Shown here: in pieces, positions 1 to 8,170 of the stretch
Layout of the letters: every line of letters begins with the position of its first letter
How positions within the stretch are numbered: position 1 is the first letter of the stretch
NCBI RefSeq assembly: GCF_023701525.1
Contig: NZ_JAMQAW010000007.1
Location: forward strand, 309,097 to 373,096
DNA from: Streptomyces albipurpureus
GTDB lineage: Bacteria; Actinomycetota; Actinomycetes; Streptomycetales; Streptomycetaceae
Direction of reading: 5' to 3'
Length of the DNA: 64,000 bases
The notes under the pieces: model-generated
What the model saw: only the letters and a program-made list of their open reading frames with translations
What the model was told of the DNA's origin: nothing
Database searches by the model: none
Position numbers and translations under genes: made by a program

Positions 1-850
1 CCGAGTCGGTGGCAGCCAGGTGCTGAAGCAGCTCCCGCCTTCGGGAAACACTCGCGTCATTCTCGAACCACGCGTCGAGAATGTTCCTGTCCTCGCGATG
101 CGGACCAGGTCGACTGTCCGCGAACGCGCGGTACTTGGCCAAGTACTCAGCGCGCTGCTTCACATGGACTGCACGGGCCCTCGTCAGCTGTTTCAACCGC
201 TGCTCGGCAGTCCGCAAGTTCGAACGAAGCTGCTCTCTCGGGTCGCCGCTGCCTACGCCGCGCCGAAGGGCCCGGTCGTACTGAGCGGTCTGATGGGCGC
301 GTTCCCAAGCGCTCTCCCACACACCGGTCTCGACTCCATCAGTCACACTGCATGCCCGAACGAAGGCAATCAGCAGATCTCTGCTGGGAATTGACTGTCC
401 TCTCAGCAACCGGCTGACACTACTGCGGGGCAGACCCCCGAATCGGCCGACGGCTGTCGCCTCCAGTTGGCGAAGTGACGGGCTGCCAGCTCTCCGGTAC
501 AGCTCCAGTACCGCGGCACGCAACTGGGCGAAGCTACGGATGTAGTCGGGCAACATCGCCACTGTCCCTTCGTCATCCGCCTTCCTGTATGTGGTGTACC
601 GAGCTCTGCGCCATAAGGCCGCCGCCTTTCGGGGGTCGCCGCCGCAGCCTTGAGCGAACGCCTCCACGACGGTTGAGCTGGGCAGTCTTTCTCCACTCGC
701 CGCGCGGGAGAGCGAGGATGTGCTGTATCCAGTGTGTGCGGCAAGCTGTGCGTAGGTCATCCCAGAGCGCTTGCGCTGGGAACGAAGCCACAGCGCCAGT
801 TCGCGGACAGGCCTGCTCTGGGTGCGCACAGGAGCCTCTCGGCGCCCCAT
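1..850 (-). CDS. Helix-turn-helix (XRE-like) protein, 3' end cut by the window
   Basis: Reading the minus strand from an ATG at 850 gives an open frame of about 283 codons that runs off position 1 without a stop. Residues 15-70 look like an XRE-type helix-turn-helix (start MGRREAPVRTQ, then LALWLRSQRKRSGMTYAQLA, later YSTSSLSRAASGERLPSS). A second similar motif follows at about residues 120-160 (FGGLPRSSVSRLLRGQSIPS), and the rest is a basic, probably helical or coiled-coil segment. This layout is common in uncharacterised Streptomyces regulators. The 76-codon gene just upstream ends 8 bases before this ATG, which suggests an operon. DNA targets are unknown. The frame is certain; the function is a family-level inference. 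Confidence 0.75.
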   Translation of the reverse strand, partial: MGRREAPVRTQSRPVRELALWLRSQRKRSGMTYAQLAAHTGYSTSSLSRAASGERLPSSTVVEAFAQGCGGDPRKAAALWRRARYTTYRKADDEGTVAMLPDYIRSFAQLRAAVLELYRRAGSPSLRQLEATAVGRFGGLPRSSVSRLLRGQSIPSRDLLIAFVRACSVTDGVETGVWESAWERAHQTAQYDRALRRGVGSGDPREQLRSNLRTAEQRLKQLTRARAVHVKQRAEYLAKYRAFADSRPGPHREDRNILDAWFENDASVSRRRELLQHLAATDS

Positions 851-858
851 GGCGGGGA

Positions 859-1089
859 TCAGCGGCTGTAGTGCGCGGCACCAGTGGTTGTGACGCGTTG
901 GGCGATGGGAATCACTGCCGCGACCACGGCTACGAAACTCCCGGGAGTCAGCGGCACACCAAATCCCGCGACGGCGACGACGATCGTGGTCAACACGGTG
1001 ATCGGGACGTAGGTGGGCATACCGGCGAACGGCCAGATGCCACTGGGATCCGCGCATCGGGCAACCACAACGGGCCTCTCCTCGTACAT
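859..1089 (-). CDS. Small membrane protein, function unknown
   Basis: This 76-residue protein has a short polar head with two Cys-free turns and then two hydrophobic stretches (around residues 27-45 and 50-66), so it is likely a small integral membrane protein. A GAGAGG about 9 bases before the ATG can serve as ribosome binding site. It lies 8 bases upstream of the helix-turn-helix gene on the same strand, so the two are probably co-transcribed. I do not recognise the family. Confidence 0.5.
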   Translation of the reverse strand: MYEERPVVVARCADPSGIWPFAGMPTYVPITVLTTIVVAVAGFGVPLTPGSFVAVVAAVIPIAQRVTTTGAAHYSR

Positions 1090-1941
1090 ATGGCAATGCC
1101 TCTCATGGGGCTAAGGACTCCAACTACATGGCTCAACAGGGCGATTGCCGTCGCTCCTGGTGCGTCGTCAGTCTGTCACCACGGCCAACCACCGCATAGC
1201 CTGACCAAGTCGACCGCGCCGGATTGGTGCCTCCGCGTCCCGCGACGAGGGCCGAAGGAAATAAACGACTGGAGTCCTGTCAGAAGGGCCACCTGCGGCA
1301 ATGCCAAAGATTGATGCTTGGCTGTCCCGAATCTCTCTTCCGAGCCAGCCGCGCTTGCTTGAAGACTGTTCAACCGCTGAGCATCAGGTGGACGCCTCCT
1401 GGACCTCATGCTCCAGCGCCCGGGGCGCTACGGACTCCAAACAGGGCATCGGGTCGATCGCGTTGCCGCGCGGCCGCCCGAACACGTGGTACGCGCCGAG
1501 CGAACTCGGCGGGTACCCGTTCCGTCGGGGCTCCTGTCTCGGTCTACGCGCCGTTGCGGGTGTTCCAGGTCGAGGCAGCGCAGAAAGAGGCCTGCCAGCG
1601 CACATCGACGCCCCCGGAGGTCAAGCAGGTGGCAGGCGATCACAGCCATGCCTCCTGAGTGGCCGAGACCACCCAGGAGGCATGATGTCCGCGGGCGTCC
1701 ACCCAGGCACTGACCCGAAGTGAGGAACAACGGTCACAGCTGGGTCGGGTGCGCGGGGGTAGTCGGGTGGGTGCCGGCGTGGCCTCCCGTGGCGCACGGC
1801 CGGTCGGCAACTCGCCGTCGGCGAACGGCGGCCGCAGCGCTACCGCCGCTCTCGACGCCTCCTCCCCACGGTCGCCGGTCTCGCTGCTGCCCGTGACCGG
1901 GCGCGATCAGGCTCCCCGGTCACGGCGCCAACCATCCTCGG
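1090..1941. other. Gene-poor stretch of about 850 bases
   Basis: Several overlapping open frames exist here but none has coherent protein character on either strand. The only clear structure is the long hairpin at 1647-1684. The stretch separates the helix-turn-helix operon from the arsenic genes and may hold decayed mobile DNA, but I could not identify any end or transposase remnant. Confidence 0.5.
1647..1684. terminator. Long imperfect hairpin, possible bidirectional terminator
   Basis: CATGCCTCCTG at 1647-1657 is matched by CAGGAGGCATG at 1674-1684, and inside it GTGG pairs with CCAC around a CCGAGA loop. The result is about 15 base pairs with a small internal bulge. There is no T run. 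It could be a terminator or the scar of a mobile element. Confidence 0.4.
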
Positions 1942-2421
1942 TCAGCTTCCGCAGGCGCGGGACGCGGCGGCCGGAACCGGTAGGCCCGGTTCCTGGGGGG
2001 CGTTGGTGCAGCGGGCGCTGTCGCCGTCAAGTGCGGGTGCCTTGCCCATCTGGTCGGCGTCCGCCTTGACGACATAGACCTCCCAGGGCTCCCGGCCGGG
2101 GCCGGTCACCCAGACCTTGTCCTGGACGGCGTAGCAGCAGGAGGTGTCGTTCTCCTCGAAGGTGGCGAGCCCGGCGCCCTGCAGCCGGTCGGCGGCGGCA
2201 GTGACCTGGTCGGTGGAGGTGACCTCGACGCCGAGGTGGTCCAGGCGGGTGTCCTGGCCTTTCTCACCCTCGATGAGGACGAGCTTCAAAGGGGGCTCGA
2301 CGATGGCGAAGTTCGCATAGCCGGGCCGGAGCTTGTTGGGTTCGACGCCGAACAGTTGGGTGTAGAAGGTCACCGAGGCTTCGAGATCGGCGACGTTGAG
2401 GGCGAGCTGGATACGGGACAT
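1942..2421 (-). CDS. arsI: ArsI/CadI-family metalloenzyme (organoarsenical C-As lyase-like)
   Basis: This 159-residue protein belongs to the vicinal-oxygen-chelate (glyoxalase-like) superfamily. It opens with MSRIQLALNVADLEASVTFY, the usual ArsI/CadI start, which is why I place the ATG at 2421 rather than at the longer frame start. The vicinal cysteine pair expected to bind trivalent organoarsenicals is at C95-C96 (DTSCCYAVQDK); likely metal ligands are H62 and E114, while the N-terminal His of some ArsI enzymes is Gln5 here. ArsI cleaves the C-As bond of methylarsenite. It is divergent from arsR-acr3-arsC across 80 bases, so ArsR probably controls both sides. The C-terminal 35 residues are low-complexity and not conserved. 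Substrate (organoarsenic versus cadmium binding) is not decided by sequence. Confidence 0.88.
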   Translation of the reverse strand: MSRIQLALNVADLEASVTFYTQLFGVEPNKLRPGYANFAIVEPPLKLVLIEGEKGQDTRLDHLGVEVTSTDQVTAAADRLQGAGLATFEENDTSCCYAVQDKVWVTGPGREPWEVYVVKADADQMGKAPALDGDSARCTNAPQEPGLPVPAAASRACGS

Positions 2422-2501
2422 GACTGTCTCCCCGATCGACCTATATTGAAATCTGTCGATACAACCTTGCGTCTTGATTCGAAAAACGTCAACATAGAAG
2501 C
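2422..2501. promoter_or_regulatory. Divergent arsI / arsR promoter-operator region
   Basis: The 80-base gap between the divergent arsI and arsR starts is AT-richer than its surroundings (TATATTGAAATC and GATACAACC). It must hold both promoters and probably the ArsR operator. An imperfect dyad TTGAAAT/GATACAA spans about 2449-2467, but the match is weak, so the exact operator is not established. Confidence 0.45.
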
Positions 2502-2891
2502 ATGTCGAAACAAGAGCTTCCGGTGATCGACCAGGACACCGCGGCGGAGGGCTGCCGCCCTGGACTGCTGTCGGCGCCACTCGACGAGGACCAGGCGGCC
2601 GTACTGGCGAAGGTCTTCAAGGCCCTTGGTGATCCGGTGCGGCTGCGGCTGCTGTCGATGATCGCCTCCCGCGCGGGCGGCGAGGTCTGCGTCTGCGACC
2701 TCACTCCGGCGTTCGACCTGTCCCAGCCAACGATCTCCCACCACCTCAAGCTCCTGCGCGAGGCCGGGCTGATCGCCTCCGAACGGCGCGGGACCTGGGT
2801 GTACTACCGGCTGCTGCCCGAGATGACCGACAGGCTGGCGGGCATCCTCACCCGTCCCGCCGCACTGGTCGTCCCCGAGCCGGCCGCGTGA
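2502..2891 (+). CDS. arsR: ArsR-family metalloregulator
   Basis: A 129-residue winged-helix repressor of the ArsR/SmtB family. The metal-sensing motif is EVCVCDLT (C63, C65), at the position of the ELCVCDL As(III)/Sb(III) site in ArsR. The recognition helix is in SQPTISHHLKLLREAGL (residues about 74-90), followed by the wing RRGTWVYYRL. The stop overlaps the GTG of acr3 by 4 bases (GTGA), giving translational coupling. It is expected to repress its own operon and the divergent arsI until arsenite binds. C18 may add a further thiolate, which is inference. Confidence 0.93.
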   Translation: MSKQELPVIDQDTAAEGCRPGLLSAPLDEDQAAVLAKVFKALGDPVRLRLLSMIASRAGGEVCVCDLTPAFDLSQPTISHHLKLLREAGLIASERRGTWVYYRLLPEMTDRLAGILTRPAALVVPEPAA

Positions 2892-4000
2892 GCGCTCCTG
2901 CGGTGGCAGGGGCGCCGGTGCCAGCACGGCTCTCCTTCCTCGACCGCTACCTCGCCTTGTGGATCCTCGCCGCGATGGCCGCGGGCCTCGGCCTCGGACG
3001 CCTCAGTCCGGGGCTCGGCGACTCGCTGGCCAAGGTGACCGTGGCCGGGGTGTCGCTGCCGATCGCGCTCGGGCTGCTCGTGATGATGTACCCGGTCCTG
3101 GCCAAGGTCCGCTACGACCGCCTCGACACCGTCACGCGCGATCGTCGCCTGCTCATCTCCTCGCTGGTGCTGAACTGGATCGTGGGCCCGGCGCTGATGT
3201 TCGCCCTCGCTTGGATCTTCCTGCCGGACCTGCACGAGTATCGGACCGGGCTGATCATCGTTGGGCTCGCCCGCTGCATCGCCATGGTCATCATCTGGAA
3301 CGACCTCGCCTGCGGTGACCGCGAGGCCGCCGCCGTCCTCGTCGCTCTGAACTCCGTCTTCCAGGTGCTGGCCTTCGGCCTGCTCGGCTGGTTCTACCTC
3401 GACCTCCTGCCCGGCTGGCTCGGCCTGGCGACCACTGGACTGAACGCCTCCTTCTGGGAGATCGCCCGCGCCGTCCTCATCTTCCTCGGCATCCCGCTCG
3501 CCGCCGGGTTCCTCACCCGCCGCGTCAGCGAGAAGACCCGGGGACGCGACTGGTACGAGTCCTCGTTCCTTCCCCGGATCGGACCGTTCGCCCTGTACGG
3601 ACTGCTGTTCACCATCGTGGTGCTCTTCGCCCTCCAGGGCGAGGCCATCACCTCCCAGCCATGGGACGTCGCCCGCATCGCCCTCCCTCTGCTCGTGTAC
3701 TTCGCCCTCATGTGGGCCGGGTCCATGGCGCTGGGCCGCGCGGTCGGACTGGACTACCCGAGGGCGACGACACTGGCGTTCACCGCCGCGGGCAACAACT
3801 TCGAACTCGCCATCGCGGTCGCCATCGCCACCTTCGGCGCGACCTCCGGGCAGGCTCTCGCAGGCGTGGTCGGGCCGCTGATCGAGGTCCCGGTCCTGAT
3901 CGGCCTGGTCTATGTCGCCCTCCGCGCCCGCCGCCACTTCCCCCAAGCCGCCACAGCTGCCGATCCAGCCGTCCCCTCCAAAGGCCCCGCCCATGTCTGA
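2888..4000 (+). CDS. acr3: Acr3-type arsenite efflux permease
   Basis: A 370-residue, ten-helix permease of the Acr3/BASS fold that exports arsenite. The conserved transport cysteine lies in the fourth helix (GLARCIAMVIIWNDLACGD), and the late helix carries the conserved Glu in GPLIEVPVLIGL. The start is a GTG at 2888 overlapping the arsR stop; the 3' end overlaps arsC by 8 bases. Length and motif content are full for the family, with no sign of damage. Together with arsR and arsC it forms a compact arsenate/arsenite resistance operon. Confidence 0.94.
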   Translation: MSAPAVAGAPVPARLSFLDRYLALWILAAMAAGLGLGRLSPGLGDSLAKVTVAGVSLPIALGLLVMMYPVLAKVRYDRLDTVTRDRRLLISSLVLNWIVGPALMFALAWIFLPDLHEYRTGLIIVGLARCIAMVIIWNDLACGDREAAAVLVALNSVFQVLAFGLLGWFYLDLLPGWLGLATTGLNASFWEIARAVLIFLGIPLAAGFLTRRVSEKTRGRDWYESSFLPRIGPFALYGLLFTIVVLFALQGEAITSQPWDVARIALPLLVYFALMWAGSMALGRAVGLDYPRATTLAFTAAGNNFELAIAVAIATFGATSGQALAGVVGPLIEVPVLIGLVYVALRARRHFPQAATAADPAVPSKGPAHV

Positions 4001-4400
4001 GCCCAAGCCCTCGGTGCTGTTCGTCTGCGTCCACAACGCAGGCCGCTCCCAGATGGCCGCCGCCTTCCTCACTCACCTGGCCGGAGACCGGATCGAGGTC
4101 CGCTCCGCCGGATCCGCCCCCGCCGACACCGTCAACGCGGCCGTCATCGAGGCGATGGCCGAGACCGGCATCGACATCACCGCCGAGACTCCGAAGATCC
4201 TCACCACCGAGGCGGTGCAGGCGTCCGACGTGGTCATCACCATGGGCTGCGGCGACACCTGCCCCGTCTTCCCCGGCAAGCAGTACCTCGACTGGAAGCT
4301 GGCGGACCCGGCCGGACAGGGAGTCGACGCCGTCCGACCGATCCGCGACGAGATCGAGGAGCGCGTCCGGCGCCTACTCACCGAGCTCCAGCCGCACTGA
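3993..4400 (+). CDS. arsC: Arsenate reductase, low-molecular-weight phosphatase fold
   Basis: A 135-residue protein with the phosphatase-like P-loop CVHNAGRS (CX5R, C12-R18) near the N-terminus. The second motif GCGDTCPVFPGK, followed by DWKLADPAGQG, is typical of the actinobacterial arsenate reductases that use mycothiol or thioredoxin. I use the ATG at 3993, giving MSEPKPSVLFVCVHNAG; an ATG at 3912 lies deep inside acr3. It reduces arsenate to arsenite for export by Acr3. Which thiol cofactor it uses cannot be read from the sequence. Confidence 0.93.
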   Translation: MSEPKPSVLFVCVHNAGRSQMAAAFLTHLAGDRIEVRSAGSAPADTVNAAVIEAMAETGIDITAETPKILTTEAVQASDVVITMGCGDTCPVFPGKQYLDWKLADPAGQGVDAVRPIRDEIEERVRRLLTELQPH

Positions 4401-4778
4401 CACCCCATGCACACCATCGTTCAGATGTACGCACATTCCGACGGGACGCTTCGGAACATCGTGGCGAGGTGGCCGGAATCATGCGGGCCCGCGGGGATAA
4501 GTACCGATGTCAACGATTCCGCCCCGGCGCGCGCCGTGACGGTGCCATGCTGAACGCGCTGACGCGGGGCGTTGCGCCGCGTTGGCTGTCGGGCATGTTC
4601 AAACCGTTGCGGACCCGTCCTGGGGCGCTGATCAGGGCGGGGCCGTGTGGCCCCAACCCCGGTCATCTTCCCTCTCCGGACTGGTCCGTGGCTGTGTGGC
4701 CGCCCCGCCACGGTTTCCCGAGGGGCTGGCCGGTCCCCACCGTCGCGGCGCGGACCAGGGAAGGGGAACACCACCATC
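4401..4778. other. Intergenic region, no gene seen
   Basis: These 378 bases between arsC and the YVTN gene contain no credible open frame. They should hold the arsenic operon terminator, though no clear hairpin was found, and the promoter of the secreted propeller gene. AAGGGGAA at about 4761 is the likely ribosome binding site for the next gene. Confidence 0.5.
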
Positions 4779-6587
4779 ATGTCTTCAAGCTCCGCCTTAC
4801 ACCCGGCGTCGCGTGTCGGGCTGCGCCGGCGGTTGACCGCGCTGCTGGCCGCTGGTGCGCTGGTCTGGACCGGGCTCGTGGCAGTGGCCGCCCCGGCCGC
4901 GACCGCCACCACAGCGCTCGCAGCCGCTCCGGTGGCGTACATCGCCAACAGCGAGTCGAACAACGTGTCGGTGGTGGATACGGCCACCAACGCGGTCACC
5001 GCGACCGTACCCGTCGGCAACAGCCCGTCCGGGGTGGTGGTGACTCCGGACGGCGGCAAGGTCTATGTCACCAACCGCGGCTCCAGTTCGGTGTCGGTGA
5101 TCGACACGGCCACCAACACCGTCTCCGCGACCGTACCCGTCGGCAACAGCCCGTTCGGAGTGGTGGTGACTCCGAACGGCGGCAAGGTCTACGCCACCAA
5201 CTACCTCTCCAACTCGGTGTCGGTGATCGACACTGCCACCGACACCGTCACCGCGACCGTACCCGTCGGCGCACAGCCGAACAGCGCCGCATCCGCTCCG
5301 GGCGGGGACCACGTCTACGTCAGCAACAGCAACAGCAACAGCGCCTCGGTATCGGTGATCGACACCACCACCGACACCATCGCCGCCAGCATCCCGGTCG
5401 ACAAACCCAACGGCGTCGCGGTGACTCCTGACGGCACCCGCCTTTACGTCAGCTCGCAGAACGCGGGTGTGGCCGCCGTGATCGACATCGCCACCAGCAC
5501 CGTCACCACCACCATCCCCGTCGAGAACACTCCCTTCGGCGTCGCGGTGTCCCCGGACGGATCCCGCGCCTACGTGACCAACATCGGCGGCAACAGCACC
5601 TCCGTGATCGACACCGCCACCAACACCACCGTGGCCACCGTCCCCGTCGGCTCCACCCCGATCGGCGTCGCGGTAACCCCCGACGGCGGCGAGGTCTACG
5701 TCACCAACAGCAACAGCGGCACCGCATCGGTGATCGACACCGCCACCAGCACCGTCACCGCGACCGTACCCGTCGGCAGTGGACCGTACGCCGTGGCGTT
5801 CACCCCGGCAGCCACCGCGCCCTCCGCGGACCTGTCCGCGACCGTGACCGACTCGGCCGACCCCGTCAGCCAGGGCGACACCTTCACCTACACCGCCACG
5901 GTCACCAACCACGGGCCCGACCCGGCCACCGCGGCAACCGCCGCTCTCGCCCTGTCCGGCGTCGCCCGCACCATCATCTCCGCAAGCTCCTCGCTGGGGT
6001 CGTGCACCGTCGCGGCACCGACCGTCGACTGCGCCTTGGGCGCTCTTGCCGTCGGCGCCTCGGCCACCGTCACCGTCACCGTGAAGCCGACCGCGACGGG
6101 CACCCTCACCGCCACGGCCACCGGTGCGGCCACCGAAACCGACCCTGACCCGGCCGACAACACCGCGACTCAGTCCACCACCGTCAACGCCCCGCCGACC
6201 GCGGACATCGACGTCGACGTCACCGCCCAGCCGAGCCTGGGCATCCTGGTCCCCTATCTCACCTACACCCTGACCGCCCGTGGCCTGGGCCCGAACGCGG
6301 TCACCACGGCCACCGTCACCGCCACCCTGCAGCCCGGCGCCACCGCCAGCAACCTGTCCCCCGGATGCAGCACCACGGCCGGAAGCGTCACCTGCGCCTA
6401 CGGCACCATCGCGAACGGAGCCAGCGCGAGCAAGTCGTTCCGCGTACCGCTGCACCTGCTGTCCCTGGGCCCCGTGAAAGTCACCGGCACACGGACCGCC
6501 TCCTCCCCCGTCGACCCCAACCCGGCCAACGACAGCGCCTCCGCCACCTGCAACGTCCTCTCCTTCGTACTGGCCACCTGCCTCTGA
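4779..6587 (+). CDS. Secreted YVTN beta-propeller protein with DUF11-like repeats
   Basis: The ATG at 4779 follows AAGGGG and starts a signal peptide (basic RVGLRRR, then a hydrophobic stretch ending in Ala-rich sequence near residue 48). Seven repeats of about 42 residues follow (roughly 52-350), each with the pattern VYVTN...SVSVIDTATNTV.ATVPVG..P.GVAVTPDGG, which is a complete seven-bladed YVTN propeller. Then come two DUF11-like Ig-type domains (roughly 355-600) with ADLSATVTDSADPVSQGD and ADIDVDVTAQPSLG. No LPXTG or membrane anchor is visible, so it is probably released. Role (surface binding or matrix) is unknown. The repeat DNA is nearly identical between blades, so it is prone to recombination and assembly error. 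Confidence 0.85.
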   Translation: MSSSSALHPASRVGLRRRLTALLAAGALVWTGLVAVAAPAATATTALAAAPVAYIANSESNNVSVVDTATNAVTATVPVGNSPSGVVVTPDGGKVYVTNRGSSSVSVIDTATNTVSATVPVGNSPFGVVVTPNGGKVYATNYLSNSVSVIDTATDTVTATVPVGAQPNSAASAPGGDHVYVSNSNSNSASVSVIDTTTDTIAASIPVDKPNGVAVTPDGTRLYVSSQNAGVAAVIDIATSTVTTTIPVENTPFGVAVSPDGSRAYVTNIGGNSTSVIDTATNTTVATVPVGSTPIGVAVTPDGGEVYVTNSNSGTASVIDTATSTVTATVPVGSGPYAVAFTPAATAPSADLSATVTDSADPVSQGDTFTYTATVTNHGPDPATAATAALALSGVARTIISASSSLGSCTVAAPTVDCALGALAVGASATVTVTVKPTATGTLTATATGAATETDPDPADNTATQSTTVNAPPTADIDVDVTAQPSLGILVPYLTYTLTARGLGPNAVTTATVTATLQPGATASNLSPGCSTTAGSVTCAYGTIANGASASKSFRVPLHLLSLGPVKVTGTRTASSPVDPNPANDSASATCNVLSFVLATCL

Positions 6588-6596
6588 CCACCCCGG

Positions 6597-6624
6597 CCCC
6601 GGCGGGCAGCCCAACCCGCCGGGG
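6597..6624. terminator. Perfect 10-bp hairpin terminator
   Basis: CCCCGGCGGG (6597-6606) and CCCGCCGGGG (6615-6624) form a perfect stem around an 8-base loop, 10 bases after the YVTN stop. It lies between convergent genes and could terminate from both sides. Confidence 0.8.
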
Positions 6625-6759
6625 CACCACCCGCCCGCGTTGGCTGAGTCGGCCATGGATGTCTCGCCGCGGCCCATAGTTGCTCGGTGGCATGCGCCAT
6701 CTGACGGGAGCTGTGACGAGAACAGGGCCGAGTTGGGCGATACGGTCGGTCGCCGTCGT

Positions 6760-7221
6760 TCAGTCGTTGAGGGCCGTGGCGGTGACGGCGCGGTTCTTCA
6801 GGGGGCTGGAGTAGACGACGGTGGTGGTGACGGAACCGAGGCCGGCGATGCGGCCGGTGGTCTCTTCGAGGTGGCGCATGGAGCTGGCGACGACTTTGAG
6901 GATGAAGCAGTCGTCGCCGGTGACGTGGTGGGCCTCGATGATCTGTGGGGTGATGGCGATGAGGTCGTGGAAGGGTTTGTAGTTGCTGGTGGGGTAGCGC
7001 AGGCGGACAAAGGCCAGGATGTCGAGTCCCAGTCGCTCGGGGTCGACGACGGCGGAGTAGCCGGCGATGATGCCGGCCTCCTCCAGGCGGCGGACTCGTT
7101 CGGTGACGGCGCTGGGGGACATGGACACCGCTCGGGCAAGCTCGGCGTAACTGGCCCTGCCATCACTCTGCAGGGCTTCTAGGATGCGCATGTCGGTACT
7201 GTCCGGCGAATAGGCGGCCAT
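6760..7221 (-). CDS. Lrp/AsnC-family transcriptional regulator
   Basis: A 153-residue protein with an N-terminal helix-turn-helix (STDMRILEALQSDGRASY, then ARAVSMSPSAVTERVRRLEE) and a C-terminal RAM effector-binding domain (DILAFVRLRY ... HHVTGDDCFILKVVASSM). I choose the ATG at 7221 because it matches the usual Lrp start; a frame from 7302 would add 27 unconserved residues. It is divergent from the rhodanese gene, and this arrangement suggests that it controls that gene and itself. The ligand is probably an amino acid, as usual in the family, but is not identified. Confidence 0.9.
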   Translation of the reverse strand: MAAYSPDSTDMRILEALQSDGRASYAELARAVSMSPSAVTERVRRLEEAGIIAGYSAVVDPERLGLDILAFVRLRYPTSNYKPFHDLIAITPQIIEAHHVTGDDCFILKVVASSMRHLEETTGRIAGLGSVTTTVVYSSPLKNRAVTATALND

Positions 7222-7314
7222 TCGGCGAATCTGCCAGGGAATCGCCGCCGAATCAAGCTGGTTACCGGTGATCATCACTTCCGGTGTGTACTGGTCGGTC
7301 ATAGCGTTGCGGAC

Positions 7315-7788
7315 ATGCAGAACAACGCAACGAGCGCGGCACTGACGGTGCCGCCCGCGCACCCCGACGCCGCCGTCACCTTCTTCGAGGGACGGCTCTC
7401 GTTCCAGGCCGACGTCTCCGACGTGCGCGCCTCCCTGCTGTCCGGGCATGCGGGGTTCGCCCTGATCGACTCCCGCGGCGTTGCGGGCTGGCAGCAAGCG
7501 CGCATCCCCGGGGCCCTGCACCTGCCCACCGCCGACATTCCCACCCGGGCGGCCGCTCTGCTGGACCCCGCCCTCCCCGTGATCACCTACTGCTGGGGAC
7601 CGGGATGCGACGGTGCCACCCGCTCGGCCCTCGCCCTGGCCCGGCTCGGCTACCGCGTCAAGGAGATGATCGGCGGCATCGAGTACTGGATCCGCGAAGG
7701 GTTCCCCGTACGGACTCCGGACGGTGTCGAGCAGCGGAAGGCCGATCCACTGACCGCGCCGCCCGGCGCCATCACCTGCGCATGCTGA
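7315..7788 (+). CDS. Single-domain rhodanese-like sulfurtransferase
   Basis: A 157-residue protein with one rhodanese domain (about 30-135). The active loop is TYCWGPGCDGATRSALAL with the catalytic cysteine at C93 and a second at C98, as in many actinobacterial rhodaneses. ALIDSRGVAGWQQARIPGAL is the conserved N-terminal signature. It is expected to move sulfane sulfur. The C-terminus ends in a CAC tripeptide, which may be structural. It is divergent from the Lrp gene 93 bases away. Confidence 0.88.
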   Translation: MQNNATSAALTVPPAHPDAAVTFFEGRLSFQADVSDVRASLLSGHAGFALIDSRGVAGWQQARIPGALHLPTADIPTRAAALLDPALPVITYCWGPGCDGATRSALALARLGYRVKEMIGGIEYWIREGFPVRTPDGVEQRKADPLTAPPGAITCAC

Positions 7789-7822
7789 CCCGCACCACAT
7801 CAGTGGGGGTGTCAGCCGTCCC

Positions 7823-7837
7823 GCCGCCCGGGGCGGC
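7823..7837 (+). terminator. Short GC hairpin after the rhodanese gene
   Basis: GCCGCC and GGCGGC pair around a three-base loop and are followed by CTTCCC, 34 bases after the stop. It is a plausible intrinsic terminator without a long U tract, as is common in Streptomyces. The rest of the 7789-8170 gap shows no gene. Confidence 0.5.
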
Positions 7838-8170
7838 CTTCCCGCTCTGGCCGACCTGTGCGCGGCCCCATGCCCTTTTCGAGAGGTCCGGCCCCGCCCC
7901 GAACGACCCGATTACCCGCCTGGAACCTGCCCTGTTCACCGGGCGCTCGGCTGTGGTGCCCGGAGGCGGAGTCGGGCGCCACTCCAAGACCCGCTGTCTC
8001 CCGCCCGATCGCGGGGTGTTGGCGACAGTGGTGGACGCATTGCCCCGCGTGACTGTCCAGGTGCACCAGCTACGGCAAGACCCAAGGAACCCGCACCACC
8101 GGGCTTTGCCACCCCGAGACCCCGGCCAACCGCTGACGCAACGTCACAGGACGAAGAGAGACACCCACAG

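Noticed and set aside
1647..1684. tRNA or small RNA gene
   Set aside because: Only one hairpin is present; there is no cloverleaf or T-loop GTTCGA motif. No tRNA was found anywhere in the window.
2804..4072. 422-codon minus-strand frame opposite acr3
   Set aside because: Acidic Gly/Glu-rich shadow of a membrane protein gene; acr3 has full family motifs and overlapping operon ends.
4797..6677. 626-codon minus-strand frame opposite the YVTN gene
   Set aside because: Gly/Asp/Val repeats mirror the propeller repeats. High GC and lack of stops explain the length.
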